A stretch of DNA of 64,000 nucleotides, taken from the NCBI GenBank assembly GCA_024642335.1, contig JAHEBH010000004.1, positions 42,780 through 106,779 of the forward strand, written 5' to 3'. A program made the translations under genes and the position numbers. Shown here in pieces: positions 9,072 through 17,393 of the stretch. The notes under the pieces were generated by a model. That model saw only the letters and a list, made by a program, of their open reading frames with translations, was not told the DNA's origin and did not search any database. Each line of letters opens with the position of its first letter. Within the stretch, counting starts at the first letter, position 1. This DNA comes from Erythrobacter sp. GTDB taxonomy: Bacteria; Pseudomonadota; Alphaproteobacteria; Sphingomonadales; Sphingomonadaceae.

Positions 9072-9572
9072 ATGGTCGATAAGAACCAACAGGAAAACAG
9101 TTTGCCAAAACCCAAGAGTGGCGAATTTCCGCCAGAGACGCGGCTAACCATAGCTCTTGTCCTGGTCGCTCGCCGCTGGCGTTCGCTGCTGGATGAGAAG
9201 CTGCGCGCCATCCAGCAAGGGACCGCGCGGATGGAGGCGCTTTCCGCGATCCACAACTCGCCGGAAGCAACCTCACAAGTGAACATCGCCCGCCGCTTGC
9301 GGATCGAGGGGCCGACGCTGACGCGCATGATCGACTCGCTGGAAAAGGACGGCCTGGTGGAACGGCTGGCCGACCCGGAGGACCGCCGGACAAAGAAGCT
9401 GAAGGTCACCAGGGAAGGCGAGGCTGCCCACAAGGAAATATTCGCCATTGCCGAAATCTATCGCGAGCGGCTGCTGGACGACCTTTCGGGCGAGGAAATC
9501 GCCCTGCTCAACAAGCTGCTGGGCAGAATGCTCGACAAGCTCGATGATGGCTTGCCCGACCCGGAGGCCTGA
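9072..9572 (+). CDS. MarR family transcriptional regulator
   Basis: A 166-aa winged helix-turn-helix regulator. The recognition region NIARRLRIEGPTLTRMIDSLEKDG is followed by the wing LVERLADPEDRRTKKLKVT, the classic MarR signature, flanked by dimerisation helices. MarR proteins usually repress efflux or aromatic-catabolism genes and release DNA on ligand binding. It is convergent with, and 3 bases from, the MetE-like operon, so it does not share that promoter. It is the only MarR-type regulator in the window and a candidate controller of the accessory region, by inference. Confidence 0.92.
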   Translation: MVDKNQQENSLPKPKSGEFPPETRLTIALVLVARRWRSLLDEKLRAIQQGTARMEALSAIHNSPEATSQVNIARRLRIEGPTLTRMIDSLEKDGLVERLADPEDRRTKKLKVTREGEAAHKEIFAIAEIYRERLLDDLSGEEIALLNKLLGRMLDKLDDGLPDPEA

Positions 9573-9575
9573 TGG

Positions 9576-10694
9576 CTACCAGTAACGCGCGGTAGCGATC
9601 CGGGCGCCTTCCGCCAGTGCCGCCAGCTTGGCCCAGACCACTTGCGGATCGAGATTGTTGCTGCCCGCATGGACCGAAAAGCCGCAGTCGACCCCTGCCA
9701 TCACCCGCTCACGCCCTAGCAGATCGGCATAGCGCCCGATGCGCTGCGCGATGAGCTCGGGGTGTTCGATATAGGTACTCTGTGGCTCGATCATGCCGGG
9801 GCACAATATCTTGCCTTCGGGCAGCGCATTTTCCTCGAAGTAGGCGAATTCGTGCGCATGGCGCGGGTTGGCGCCTTCAAGCAAAACGGTCTGCGGCTTG
9901 GCGCTCCACACGATGTCGGCAATGTCATGCAGGGGAACATCGCAATGATGCGGGCCGGGATAATTGCCCCAGCACAGATGCATGCGGCACTGCTCGGCCG
10001 GGATGTTCTGCAACGCGTGATTGAGCGCCGCGATGTTCATGCCGATACGCTTGCGGAATTCCTCCAGCGAAAGGCCGGTGAATTGCACATGGCGGCCCAT
10101 GGCAAGATCCGGGCAATCGACCTGCAGCGTTATGCCGGCATTGGCGATCGTCTCGTATTCGTGCCGCAACCCTTCGGCGAGGGCGAAGACATATTCCTCG
10201 TCGCTGGCATAATACTGGTTGGGAAAGAACAGGGCGGTCACGCCGGGTGACGCCGCGGACATGAAGGTTTCCTGGCCGTCGGCCAGTCGCACCAGCCGCT
10301 CCGCATCGATGCGAGGCGCTTCCATGTCGATCACTTCGATGGGGGAGGTACAGGCCGGCGCAGAACGCTTGGCGCGGCCCTTGTTGCCGAAGACCTGCGC
10401 CTTGGCGCCGGGGAAATCCTCCAGGTCCTGGAACTCGTACTGCCCCGCCTCGCCGCCAAAACCCGACAGGCGGTGCTTGATATAGGTAGCGTAGCTGGGC
10501 TTGGACATTTCGCCGTCACCAACGACCGTGATCCCCGCCTTCACCTGCTCGGCGATCACCCCTGCAGTGGCGCGATCAATGGCATCGTCGAGCGCCGCCC
10601 GGTCGACATCCTCGCCGCCCTCGCGGGCAAACATCAGTTCGAGCAGATATTCGGGGCGCGGCAGGCTGCCTGTGTGCGTGGTCTTGAAACTCAC
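9576..10694 (-). CDS. MetE C-terminal-like (cobalamin-independent methionine synthase II) protein B
   Basis: A 372-aa protein of the MetE C-terminal domain family, which transfers a methyl group to a zinc-bound thiolate. Predicted zinc ligands are His239 and Cys241 (HLCWGNYPGPHHCD) and Cys337 (GVDCGFSVHAG). The GTG at 10694 is preferred: GGAGG lies 4 bases upstream and the start overlaps the upstream paralogue's TGA by four bases (GTGA). The N-terminal folate-binding half of full MetE (about 750 aa) is absent, so it is a stand-alone zinc methyltransferase-like domain. Coupling to a second MetE-like protein and a VOC protein suggests a catabolic methyl transfer rather than methionine synthesis; this is inference. 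Confidence 0.83.
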   Translation of the reverse strand: MSFKTTHTGSLPRPEYLLELMFAREGGEDVDRAALDDAIDRATAGVIAEQVKAGITVVGDGEMSKPSYATYIKHRLSGFGGEAGQYEFQDLEDFPGAKAQVFGNKGRAKRSAPACTSPIEVIDMEAPRIDAERLVRLADGQETFMSAASPGVTALFFPNQYYASDEEYVFALAEGLRHEYETIANAGITLQVDCPDLAMGRHVQFTGLSLEEFRKRIGMNIAALNHALQNIPAEQCRMHLCWGNYPGPHHCDVPLHDIADIVWSAKPQTVLLEGANPRHAHEFAYFEENALPEGKILCPGMIEPQSTYIEHPELIAQRIGRYADLLGRERVMAGVDCGFSVHAGSNNLDPQVVWAKLAALAEGARIATARYW

Positions 10695-11722
10695 GACACC
10701 TCCGCCCGCACGGTGGCCGCACCTTCGGCCATCGCCTTCATCTTGCCGAATGCCACTTCGCGCGGGAGATATTTGAGGCCGCAATCGGGCGCGATGATGA
10801 TTTTCTCCTTCGGCGCATGCGCCAGCCCGCGCCGTATCCGCGCGGCGACCACTTCGGGCGTTTCCACCTCATGCGTCGAGAGGTCGAGAACTCCGAGGAT
10901 GATCGTCTTGCCTGGCAGGGTTTCGAGCACCTTGGTATCGAGGTTGGACTGCGCCGTTTCGATGCTGATCTGCTTTACGTCGCTCGATGCCAGTTCGGGC
11001 AGGAAGGAATAGCCTTCAGGCCGCTCGTGGATCAGATGGGCATAGCCGAAGCAGATATGGAGCGCCGTGGTTCCGGCAACACCATCAAGCGCACGCTCCA
11101 GTGCCTTCAACCCGAATTCACGCGCCTTTTCGGGGCGCGCCTGCATGTAGGGCTCGTCCAGCTGCACCACATCGGCACCTGCTGCGAAAAGATCCTTGAT
11201 TTCCTCGTTCACCGCAGCGGCATAGCCCAGCGCCAGTGCCTCGGGATCGCCGTAATAGTCGTCCTGTGCCTGCTGGCTCATGGTGAAAGGGCCGGGCACG
11301 GTGATCTTGATCGCCTTGTCCGTATGCTGCTTCATGAACTCCACGTCGCGCACCTGCACCGCATGGCGGCGGCTGATCTCACCCACTACGCGCGGCACGG
11401 GTACAGGCTCTCCTGACCGATCAAGCGCGGTGCCGTGATTGTCCATGTCCACGCCGTTGAGCGCGGTGGCGAAGCGGTTGGAATAGCTCTCGCGCCGCAT
11501 CTCGCCATCGGTGATGATGTCGAGCCCTGCGCGCTCCTGCTCGTGCATGGCGTAGATCGTCGCATCGTCCCAGGCTTCCTCGAGGAATTCCTCGGGGATG
11601 CGCCACAGCTCCTTCTGCCGCGTGCGCGGAGGGAAGCGGCCGGCAAGCTTGGCGCGGTCGATCAGCCATTCGGGCTGGGCGTAAGAGCCGACCAGGCTGG
11701 TCGGCAACAAGGGAAGCGCCAT
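10691..11722 (-). CDS. MetE C-terminal-like protein A
   Basis: A 343-aa paralogue of the downstream MetE-like gene. The core has VPGPFTMSQQ, the LDEPYMQ strand and predicted zinc ligands His222, Cys224 (HICFGYAH), Glu255 and Cys314 (PDCGLKY). The ATG at 11722 overlaps the stop of the VOC gene (TAATG), which supports it over an upstream frame that runs into the VOC gene. Full-length MetE is twice as long, so only the catalytic barrel is present. The two paralogues differ considerably and may form a heteromer. Substrate unknown. Confidence 0.83.
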   Translation of the reverse strand: MALPLLPTSLVGSYAQPEWLIDRAKLAGRFPPRTRQKELWRIPEEFLEEAWDDATIYAMHEQERAGLDIITDGEMRRESYSNRFATALNGVDMDNHGTALDRSGEPVPVPRVVGEISRRHAVQVRDVEFMKQHTDKAIKITVPGPFTMSQQAQDDYYGDPEALALGYAAAVNEEIKDLFAAGADVVQLDEPYMQARPEKAREFGLKALERALDGVAGTTALHICFGYAHLIHERPEGYSFLPELASSDVKQISIETAQSNLDTKVLETLPGKTIILGVLDLSTHEVETPEVVAARIRRGLAHAPKEKIIIAPDCGLKYLPREVAFGKMKAMAEGAATVRAEVS

Positions 11723-12264
11723 TACGCCGCTTCTTCGTGGCGGAACTGGTTGTTGGTCGTGTGATCGCCCGCCAGCCAACGCTTCAGCTCGGCATGGGCA
11801 TTGGCGCGACGTTCGGCATCGCCATCGGCGGCGCGCGGATCGTCACAGGTGAATTCCACGATCATGCCATCGGGGTCCTCGACATAGACCGAACGGCAAT
11901 AGCCATGTTCCAGCGTATAGGTCTTGGGCGGCTGGAGGCCCGCCTTTTCGATGCGCCGTTCCAGCTCTGCCTGGGTTTCCTTGTCCACATTGAGTGCGAT
12001 GTGGCGGAAGGGCGAAGCGGGGAGGTCAGGGCCGAACAGCGCCTGGTCTTCGGCATCGGCAAACTGGAAGAACGCCAGCGCGCTGCCATCTCCAAGCCCG
12101 AAGAAGAGGTGGCAATAGGTGCGGTCCTTGCCGAACAGGAAATCGGTCTCGCACCAGGTGGCCACCAGCGGAATGCCCAGCGTGTCCTCATAAAAGGCGC
12201 GCGTGGCCTCCAGGTCCTTGGACACATAGGCCGTGTGGTGCAGGCGGCTTGGCAGTTTACCCAT
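11722..12264 (-). CDS. VOC family (glyoxalase/extradiol-type) metalloprotein
   Basis: A 180-aa single VOC-fold protein with paired beta-alpha-beta-beta-beta units. Candidate metal ligands are the His in LHHTAYVSKDLE, the His in FRHIALNV and the Glu in GMIVEFTCD. A good Shine-Dalgarno (GGGAGAGAGATA) precedes the ATG. VOC proteins act as glyoxalases, extradiol dioxygenases, epimerases or binding proteins; at this length it could be an extradiol dioxygenase, but nothing here decides. It is the first gene of a coupled three-gene operon with the two MetE-like genes. Confidence 0.8.
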   Translation of the reverse strand: MGKLPSRLHHTAYVSKDLEATRAFYEDTLGIPLVATWCETDFLFGKDRTYCHLFFGLGDGSALAFFQFADAEDQALFGPDLPASPFRHIALNVDKETQAELERRIEKAGLQPPKTYTLEHGYCRSVYVEDPDGMIVEFTCDDPRAADGDAERRANAHAELKRWLAGDHTTNNQFRHEEAA

Positions 12265-12358
12265 TATCTCTCTCCCATGGGAATTTCTCGTCTGGAGCCG
12301 ACTCCTGCAGCCCCGTTCCGGTTAGCAATCTATCAAAGACAGGCGCGGGCGCAAATGC

Positions 12359-13486
12359 TCACTTCCTGCCCAGTATCTCCTCGTTATCCGCGCCGAGTTC
12401 GGGCGGCGGGACAACGCTGTCCTCTATCTCGCCGTCGAAGCGGATGGGGTTACGGATCGTGCGGAAGGTCCCGCGCGCGCCCTCGCCTTCGACCACCAGC
12501 CGGTGATGCGCGGCCAGATCGCCTTCGACCACTTCCTTCGAGGTATAAACCGCTGAGTGCGGCACTTCGAGGCTTGTCAGCGTCTCTTCCCATTCGGCGC
12601 GCGGCCTGGTGGCGAAGATCGGGGCTAGAAACGCGACCACCTTCTCGTAATTGGCGATGCGCGCGGGGCGGCTTTCGAACTCGGGCCGCTGCAACATGTC
12701 GGGCTGGCCGACCGCGGTGGCAAGGTTCTCCCAGAACTTGGGCGGTGAGGACATGTGCAGCGCGATCCACCCGCCGTCCGAACACTGGAAGACATAGGAC
12801 TGCGAGACATGCGGGCGAGACCACGGCCCCATGACTTCATCGACACTGAGGTAATGGGTGAAATCGTCGAGATTGAAATGGCACATCGCCTCGAACATCG
12901 AGGTTTCGACCTTGCGCCCCTTTCCGGTCTTCTCGCGCTCATAAAGCGCCGCAAGCACACCATAGGCGGTGTAGAACCCGGTCACCGCGTCACCAATGGC
13001 AGGGCCGACCACGCGCGGATTGGCGGGGTTGACCAGCAGGCGCAGGAACCCGCTGGAGGCCTGCGAAACCGTGTCGAACGCGGGGCGGTCCTTCCACGGC
13101 CCATCATTCCCGAAACCGGAGATATCGGCATAGACCAGCCGCGGATTGATGCCCTGCAGCCTCTCGCAGCCGACACCCAGCCGCTCGGCCACGCCGGGCC
13201 GGAAGTTCTGGATGAAGACGTCGGCGGTCTTCACCAATTCGTCCAGTGCCTCCAGGTCCTCGGGGTTCTTCTTGGTGTTGAGCGTGATGCTCTTCTTGTT
13301 GCGGTTGTAGGTCTGGTAATGCGGCGAATAGAGATCGCCCTTGAAGGCGCGGAAGGGATCGCCCGTCTCGGGCATTTCCACCTTGATCACCTCTGCCCCC
13401 AGATCCGCCAGCAACATGCCGCAAGCCGGGCCGGTGATGAATGTGCCCATGTCGAGCACGCGGACGCCTGCCAAAGGTTTTGCCAC
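12359..13486 (-). CDS. CaiB/BaiF family (class III) CoA-transferase
   Basis: A 375-aa enzyme that moves CoA between carboxylic acids. The N-terminal GVRVLDMGTFITGPACGMLLADLGAEVIKVE is the family signature (no residue run beyond the motif is needed), and the nucleophilic aspartate is Asp166 in GPAIGDAVTG. The start is GTG at 13486 with GGAGAG about 9 bases upstream. It is divergent from the citryl-CoA-lyase-like gene at 13634; activation by this enzyme followed by cleavage by its neighbour is an attractive pairing. Substrate unknown. Confidence 0.9.
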   Translation of the reverse strand: MAKPLAGVRVLDMGTFITGPACGMLLADLGAEVIKVEMPETGDPFRAFKGDLYSPHYQTYNRNKKSITLNTKKNPEDLEALDELVKTADVFIQNFRPGVAERLGVGCERLQGINPRLVYADISGFGNDGPWKDRPAFDTVSQASSGFLRLLVNPANPRVVGPAIGDAVTGFYTAYGVLAALYEREKTGKGRKVETSMFEAMCHFNLDDFTHYLSVDEVMGPWSRPHVSQSYVFQCSDGGWIALHMSSPPKFWENLATAVGQPDMLQRPEFESRPARIANYEKVVAFLAPIFATRPRAEWEETLTSLEVPHSAVYTSKEVVEGDLAAHHRLVVEGEGARGTFRTIRNPIRFDGEIEDSVVPPPELGADNEEILGRK

Positions 13487-13509
13487 TCTGTCTTACTCTC
13501 CTGAGTTCC

Positions 13510-13622
13510 GTTCGTGCTGCGCCCTTCGGCTCGCTCAGGAGAGCCTTGTCGAAGCACCGCTTTTTCTTCAAGAGTCACGCTAGAAGCAAAGACAACCCTT
13601 CGACAAGCTCAGGGTGAGCGGT
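13510..13622. repeat. Sphingomonad-type intergenic palindromic repeat
   Basis: Two facing copies of a short imperfect unit, CCCTTCGGCTCGCTCAGGAG (13522-13541) and CCCTTCGACAAGCTCAGGGT (13597-13616), plus a half-match reading GAGCCTTGTCGAAGCAC at 13541-13557. Units of this kind recur between genes in sphingomonad chromosomes. It occupies the divergent promoter region of the CoA-transferase and citryl-CoA-lyase-like genes. Confidence 0.65.
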
Positions 13623-13633
13623 GAGGAAGAAAA

Positions 13634-14416
13634 ATGCGCATCGGCAAACAGGACCAACCCTATTCCGCGATCTGCACATCGGATGCGGAGAGCATCACCG
13701 TGCGCGGCAAGGATCTGTGCGGCGATATCATCGGCAAGATGGATTTCAGCTCCTACTTCTGGTTCCTCGTTACCGGGCAGGAGCCGAATGAGCAGCAGAG
13801 CTTCTTCCTCAACGCCGTGCTCTGCGCGCTGGCCGAACACGGTCTGGTGCCGAGTGTGGTCGCCGCGCGCATGACGCTCGCCGCCGCGCCCGAGGCGGTG
13901 CAGGGCGCCGTCGCCGCCGGGCTGTTGGGGTGCGGATCGGTGGTGCTGGGCAGCGCCGAAGTGGCGGGCCGCTTCTACGCCCAATGCGTGGCGGACCAGC
14001 GCGCGAGCGGCGATGACCTCAACACCGTGGCGGTGCGCCAGATCACCGAATTGCGCAAGACGACCAAGGCCGTTCCAGGCTTCGGCCACCCGCAACATTC
14101 CGAAGGCGACCCGCGTGCGAACCTGCTGCTGAAATTGGCCGACGAGCGCGGGGTGAGCGGCGAGCATGTCGCCATGATGCGCGCGCTGCAGGCCGCGCTG
14201 CCAGAGACCATCGGGCGCGGCCTCCCCGTCAACGTCAACGGCCCGATCCCCGCCATCATGCTCGACCTCGGCTGGCCCGTCGCGGCGCTGAAAGGCATCG
14301 GCCTGCTCTGCCGCACCGGCGGCCTGATCGGCCACCTGACCGAAGAGGCCGAACGGCCTATCGGCTTCGTGATGTCAGGTGCTGCGGCGAAGGCGATCGA
14401 GTATGATGGGGAGTAG
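13634..14416 (+). CDS. Citryl-CoA-lyase-like protein (citrate synthase fold, short form)
   Basis: A 260-aa protein corresponding to the catalytic domain of citrate synthase, the size of stand-alone citryl-CoA lyases. His69 in AEHGLVPS and His152 in PGFGHPQH match the two catalytic histidines of citrate synthase, and DPRA follows at 159-162. The position of the catalytic aspartate (normally NVD) reads NVN, so residue 202 is Asn. This may change the chemistry. GAGGAAGAAAA precedes the ATG. The divergent CaiB gene suggests that a CoA ester is made and then cleaved (or formed) by this protein. It overlaps the next gene by 14 bases. Confidence 0.78.
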   Translation: MRIGKQDQPYSAICTSDAESITVRGKDLCGDIIGKMDFSSYFWFLVTGQEPNEQQSFFLNAVLCALAEHGLVPSVVAARMTLAAAPEAVQGAVAAGLLGCGSVVLGSAEVAGRFYAQCVADQRASGDDLNTVAVRQITELRKTTKAVPGFGHPQHSEGDPRANLLLKLADERGVSGEHVAMMRALQAALPETIGRGLPVNVNGPIPAIMLDLGWPVAALKGIGLLCRTGGLIGHLTEEAERPIGFVMSGAAAKAIEYDGE

Positions 14417-14954
14417 GTCGGTTCGATTGGTAGCAGTCTGCCTTATCGCCTTTGCCGTTCCGAGCATTGCCGTAGCCCAAATTGACGAAATGACCGATCC
14501 GTCAGCCATGAACGAAGACCCGCCAAGTCCCGAAAAGCTTGAGCTTATCCGGGAGTTCATGCGCGTTACCGGAATTCAAGGCAGGATTGATAGTGGTCGT
14601 AACCTAGAGCGGTACGCCTTCATCTCGGAACTCAATTGGGATGACAAGGATCGACAAGTCACTCTGCTGGATGCTGTCGGACAAACCGACAGGATTGCAG
14701 CCCTGCGAACGGTCTACGCACGCTATCGCTCTGTCTATCAGGAAGAATTCGAGAGCCACATCAACTGGGAGTTCACCGAAAGCGAGTTGCGGGAAATGGT
14801 CGCTTTCTTTGGCTCGCCCACGGGCCAACACTATTTCGACGGGACTTGGCGCATGAATGCCTACACCGGGACGAATTTGGAGGAAGTCGAGCAGCAATTG
14901 GTGGAAGAAGCCGTCGAATTCTACAATTCCGGCGATAAGACCGACCAACCCTAA
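14403..14954 (+). CDS. Exported DUF2059-like protein
   Basis: About 183 aa. The N-terminus (MMGSRSVRLVAVCLIAFAVPSIAVAQ) is a signal peptide with cleavage near AVAQ. The mature part is alpha-helical and acidic, with ELREMVAFFGSPTGQHYF, the pattern of DUF2059 proteins, which occur in the periplasm and have no established function. The start at 14403 (or 14406) overlaps the preceding gene's end. Its place in a catabolic run may be incidental. Confidence 0.7.
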   Translation: MMGSRSVRLVAVCLIAFAVPSIAVAQIDEMTDPSAMNEDPPSPEKLELIREFMRVTGIQGRIDSGRNLERYAFISELNWDDKDRQVTLLDAVGQTDRIAALRTVYARYRSVYQEEFESHINWEFTESELREMVAFFGSPTGQHYFDGTWRMNAYTGTNLEEVEQQLVEEAVEFYNSGDKTDQP

Positions 14955-15024
14955 CCCCCCGATAGAATTCACCTTGCAATGCCCAGATTCCCTTCGCAGG
15001 GTGCGGCCTGAAAGTGAGGCGCAT

Positions 15025-15396
15025 ATGATCGCAAGCAATGGAATTCCCACCACATTGGCAAAGCTCGCCCTGCCCGGCCTGCTACTGGCGCTGGCCGCTT
15101 GCGAGACCACGGGGGAAGCACCTTATGCGCCCGATGCTTCGATGGGCATGCTGATCGCGCGCGATAGCTGTGCCGCCTGCCACCAGACGGGCCTCAACGG
15201 GGATTCGCCCAATGAAGATGCCACGCCCTTTCACGAAGTCGCCAGCCGCCCCGGCATGACCGAGGAAAGCCTCGCCGCATGGCTGCGCGACGGGCACAAT
15301 TATCCGGCGGAAATGAACCTGCGCCTCGAACCGCACCAGGTCGATTCGCTGGTTGCCTATATGCTCCGCCTGCGATCGGGCCAGCCAATATCCTAG
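15025..15396 (+). CDS. Lipoprotein class I cytochrome c
   Basis: A 123-aa protein with a lipoprotein signal (PGLLLALAAC) and one haem-binding site CAACH. An axial methionine is probably in AEMNLRLEPHQ, and the helix VDSLVAYMLRL completes the fold. The ATG at 15025 follows GAGG by 5 bases; earlier in-frame codons lack a signal sequence. It would be anchored in the periplasm and shuttle electrons. It lies upstream of the GMC flavoenzyme, so it might serve as its acceptor, although that enzyme lacks an obvious signal peptide. Confidence 0.85.
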   Translation: MIASNGIPTTLAKLALPGLLLALAACETTGEAPYAPDASMGMLIARDSCAACHQTGLNGDSPNEDATPFHEVASRPGMTEESLAAWLRDGHNYPAEMNLRLEPHQVDSLVAYMLRLRSGQPIS

Positions 15397-15402
15397 CTGC
15401 CG

Positions 15403-15515
15403 TCATGCTGAACTTGGTTGTGCAGGCACAGCTTCGCTTCCAGCATCCATTGAGCAACATCAGGCGGCGGTGCAGCTAGAGAAATGGACCCTGAAACAAG
15501 TTCAGGGTGACGAGA
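15403..15515. repeat. Intergenic repeat with facing half-sites
   Basis: GTCATGCTGAACTTGGTTGTGCAG (from 15403) faces GACCCTGAAACAAGTTCAGGGTGAC (ending about 15512). The second half is itself an imperfect palindrome around CAAGTTCAGGG. This layout resembles the common sphingomonad intergenic element in which 'cgtcatgctgaact' and 'ttcagggtgacg' units flank a short spacer. It separates the cytochrome c and GMC genes by 192 bases. Confidence 0.6.
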
Positions 15516-15588
15516 AGCGGGATTCTGCCATCCCTTCTTGCAAAGCGATGCTCCCCCAAGCACAGTGCGGAAAGGGAGAGAGACATCA

Positions 15589-17232
15589 ATGATCGCTGGT
15601 GAGTTCGATTACGTGGTTATCGGGGCAGGCTCCTCCGGCGCCTGTGTTGCGGCACGCTTGGGAGAGGATGCGAGCAAGACCACATGCGTGCTCGAAGCCG
15701 GCGGCGCGGACAGCCACCCGTTTATTCATGTGCCCAGCTTCGTGGCCGCCGCAATCGGACGCAAGGAGACCAACTGGCGTTTCGAAACCACCCCGCAAGC
15801 GGGCATGGCGGGGCGCAAGATCGGCGTGCCGCGCGGGAAAGTGCTCGGCGGTTCGGGCGCGATCAACGGCATGGTCTATTTCCGCGGCCACCCCACCGAT
15901 TATGACGATTGGTCGGACAATGGCTGCAGCGGATGGTCCTATCGCGAAGTGCTGCCCTATTTCACCCGCACCGAGCACAATGAGGATCATCCCGAAAGCG
16001 TGTTTCACGGCAAGGACGGGCCTATCAATGCCAAGGTGGTGGAGAACCCCAACCAGCTCAATTACGACTTCATGGCAGCTCTGGGCGAGTTGCAATTCCC
16101 CGTCTGCCCCGATTTCAACGGGCCCGATCCCGAAGGCTATGGCCGCCGCCAGGGCCTGATCCGCGACGGTCTGCGCGAAAGCACCGCCAAGAACATGCTC
16201 CGCCCGGCGATGGAACGCGGCAATGTCCATGTGCAAACGCATGCGCAGGCCGCGCGCATCGTTATCGAGAATGGCCGCGCTACCGGCGTCGAGCTGACTG
16301 ATGGCAGGGTGGTCAAGGCGCGGCACGAAGTGGTGCTCTCCGCCGGCACGGTGCAAAGCCCGCAGATATTGATGCTCAGCGGCATCGGTCCGGCAGATCA
16401 CCTGCAGGCCATGGGCGTGGAGGTGGTGCACGACCTGCCCGGCGTGGGCGGCAATTATCACGACCATGTCGCCAGCCCGATCCATATGGAGACGAGCGAT
16501 TCCACCAGCTACGGCATCAGCTGGAAGGCCATGCCGCGCGATATCTTCTGGTTCTTCTACTATCTCGCCACCCGCAAGGGACCGCTGGCGGGCAACGTGT
16601 TCGAAAGCGTCGCCTTCCTGCGCACCGACAAGAGTCTGGCCAAGCCCGATGTGCAGTTCGTTTTCCAGCCTGCCAAAAGGCTCACCGTCAAGGGCGTGCC
16701 CTTCCCCGTCGGCCATGGCTATGCGATCAGCCCGGTGGCGCTCTATCCCAAGAGCCGCGGCACCATCCGTCTTGCCAGCAATGATCCCACGGCCGCGCCG
16801 CTGATCGATCCGAACCTGCTCAAGGAGCCGGAGGATATCTTGCCGCTGATCCGCGCACTGAAGATCAGCCGCGAGGCTTTCGCCACAGCTCCCTTCGCCA
16901 AGTATGACGGAGTGGAAGTCGCGCCGGGGCCGGACTGCGTCACCGACGAGCAGTGGGACGCCTATATCCGCGCGACAGGCTATACGGTCCACCACCCCGT
17001 GGGCACCTGCAAGATGGGTACGGATGATGCGGCGGTGGTCGATCCGCAATTGCGCGTGAAGGGCATCGCCGGATTGCGTGTCGCCGATGCCAGCGTGATG
17101 CCATCGGTGATAGGCGGCAACACCAACGCGCCCTGCGTGATGATTGGCGAGCGTTGCGCGGATTTCATCCTCGGCAAGGCGCAACTGCCCGCCGCAGAAC
17201 TGCCGCCGGAAAGTGTGGCGCGATACAAGTAG
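15589..17232 (+). CDS. GMC family flavin oxidoreductase (alcohol dehydrogenase/oxidase)
   Basis: A 547-aa FAD enzyme of the glucose-methanol-choline family. The dinucleotide motif GAGSSG is near the N-terminus, the GMC signature reads GGSGAINGMVYFRG, and the C-terminal active site is HHPVGTCKMG with the FAD-contacting NTNAPCVMIGE. The ATG at 15589 follows GGGAGAGAGA. Close relatives oxidise primary alcohols, including choline and polyethylene glycol, in proteobacteria. It is cytoplasmic unless a cryptic signal exists. It probably oxidises an alcohol intermediate of the accessory pathway; substrate unknown. Confidence 0.92.
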   Translation: MIAGEFDYVVIGAGSSGACVAARLGEDASKTTCVLEAGGADSHPFIHVPSFVAAAIGRKETNWRFETTPQAGMAGRKIGVPRGKVLGGSGAINGMVYFRGHPTDYDDWSDNGCSGWSYREVLPYFTRTEHNEDHPESVFHGKDGPINAKVVENPNQLNYDFMAALGELQFPVCPDFNGPDPEGYGRRQGLIRDGLRESTAKNMLRPAMERGNVHVQTHAQAARIVIENGRATGVELTDGRVVKARHEVVLSAGTVQSPQILMLSGIGPADHLQAMGVEVVHDLPGVGGNYHDHVASPIHMETSDSTSYGISWKAMPRDIFWFFYYLATRKGPLAGNVFESVAFLRTDKSLAKPDVQFVFQPAKRLTVKGVPFPVGHGYAISPVALYPKSRGTIRLASNDPTAAPLIDPNLLKEPEDILPLIRALKISREAFATAPFAKYDGVEVAPGPDCVTDEQWDAYIRATGYTVHHPVGTCKMGTDDAAVVDPQLRVKGIAGLRVADASVMPSVIGGNTNAPCVMIGERCADFILGKAQLPAAELPPESVARYK

Positions 17233-17269
17233 CAATGGCACAAGGCCGATATAGACGTACCATCGATCT

Positions 17270-17360
17270 CCCCTCCCTGGAGGGAGGGGTTGGGGGGTGG
17301 GTGGCCCAACGCCACTGGCCTGGCAGGCCCCCACCCAACCCTCCCCCACACGGGGGAGGG
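17270..17360. repeat. REP-like double hairpin, copy 1
   Basis: Two strong hairpins flank a GC-rich centre: CCCCTCCCT/AGGGAGGGG at 17270-17289 and CCCTCCCCC/GGGGGAGGG at 17339-17360. Inner segments GGTTGGGG and CCCAACC can also pair, so the whole element can form a long cruciform. The same architecture recurs at 25417-25512. It lies between the GMC and metallo-hydrolase genes. Confidence 0.75.
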
Positions 17361-17393
17361 CATAAAGGGAGAGTGAGTTTGGCCAAGGACACG

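Noticed and set aside
15586..17349. A 587-codon minus-strand frame across the GMC gene
   Set aside because: Antisense shadow of a well-supported GMC enzyme; it also runs through the repeat at 17270-17360 and has no recognisable domain.
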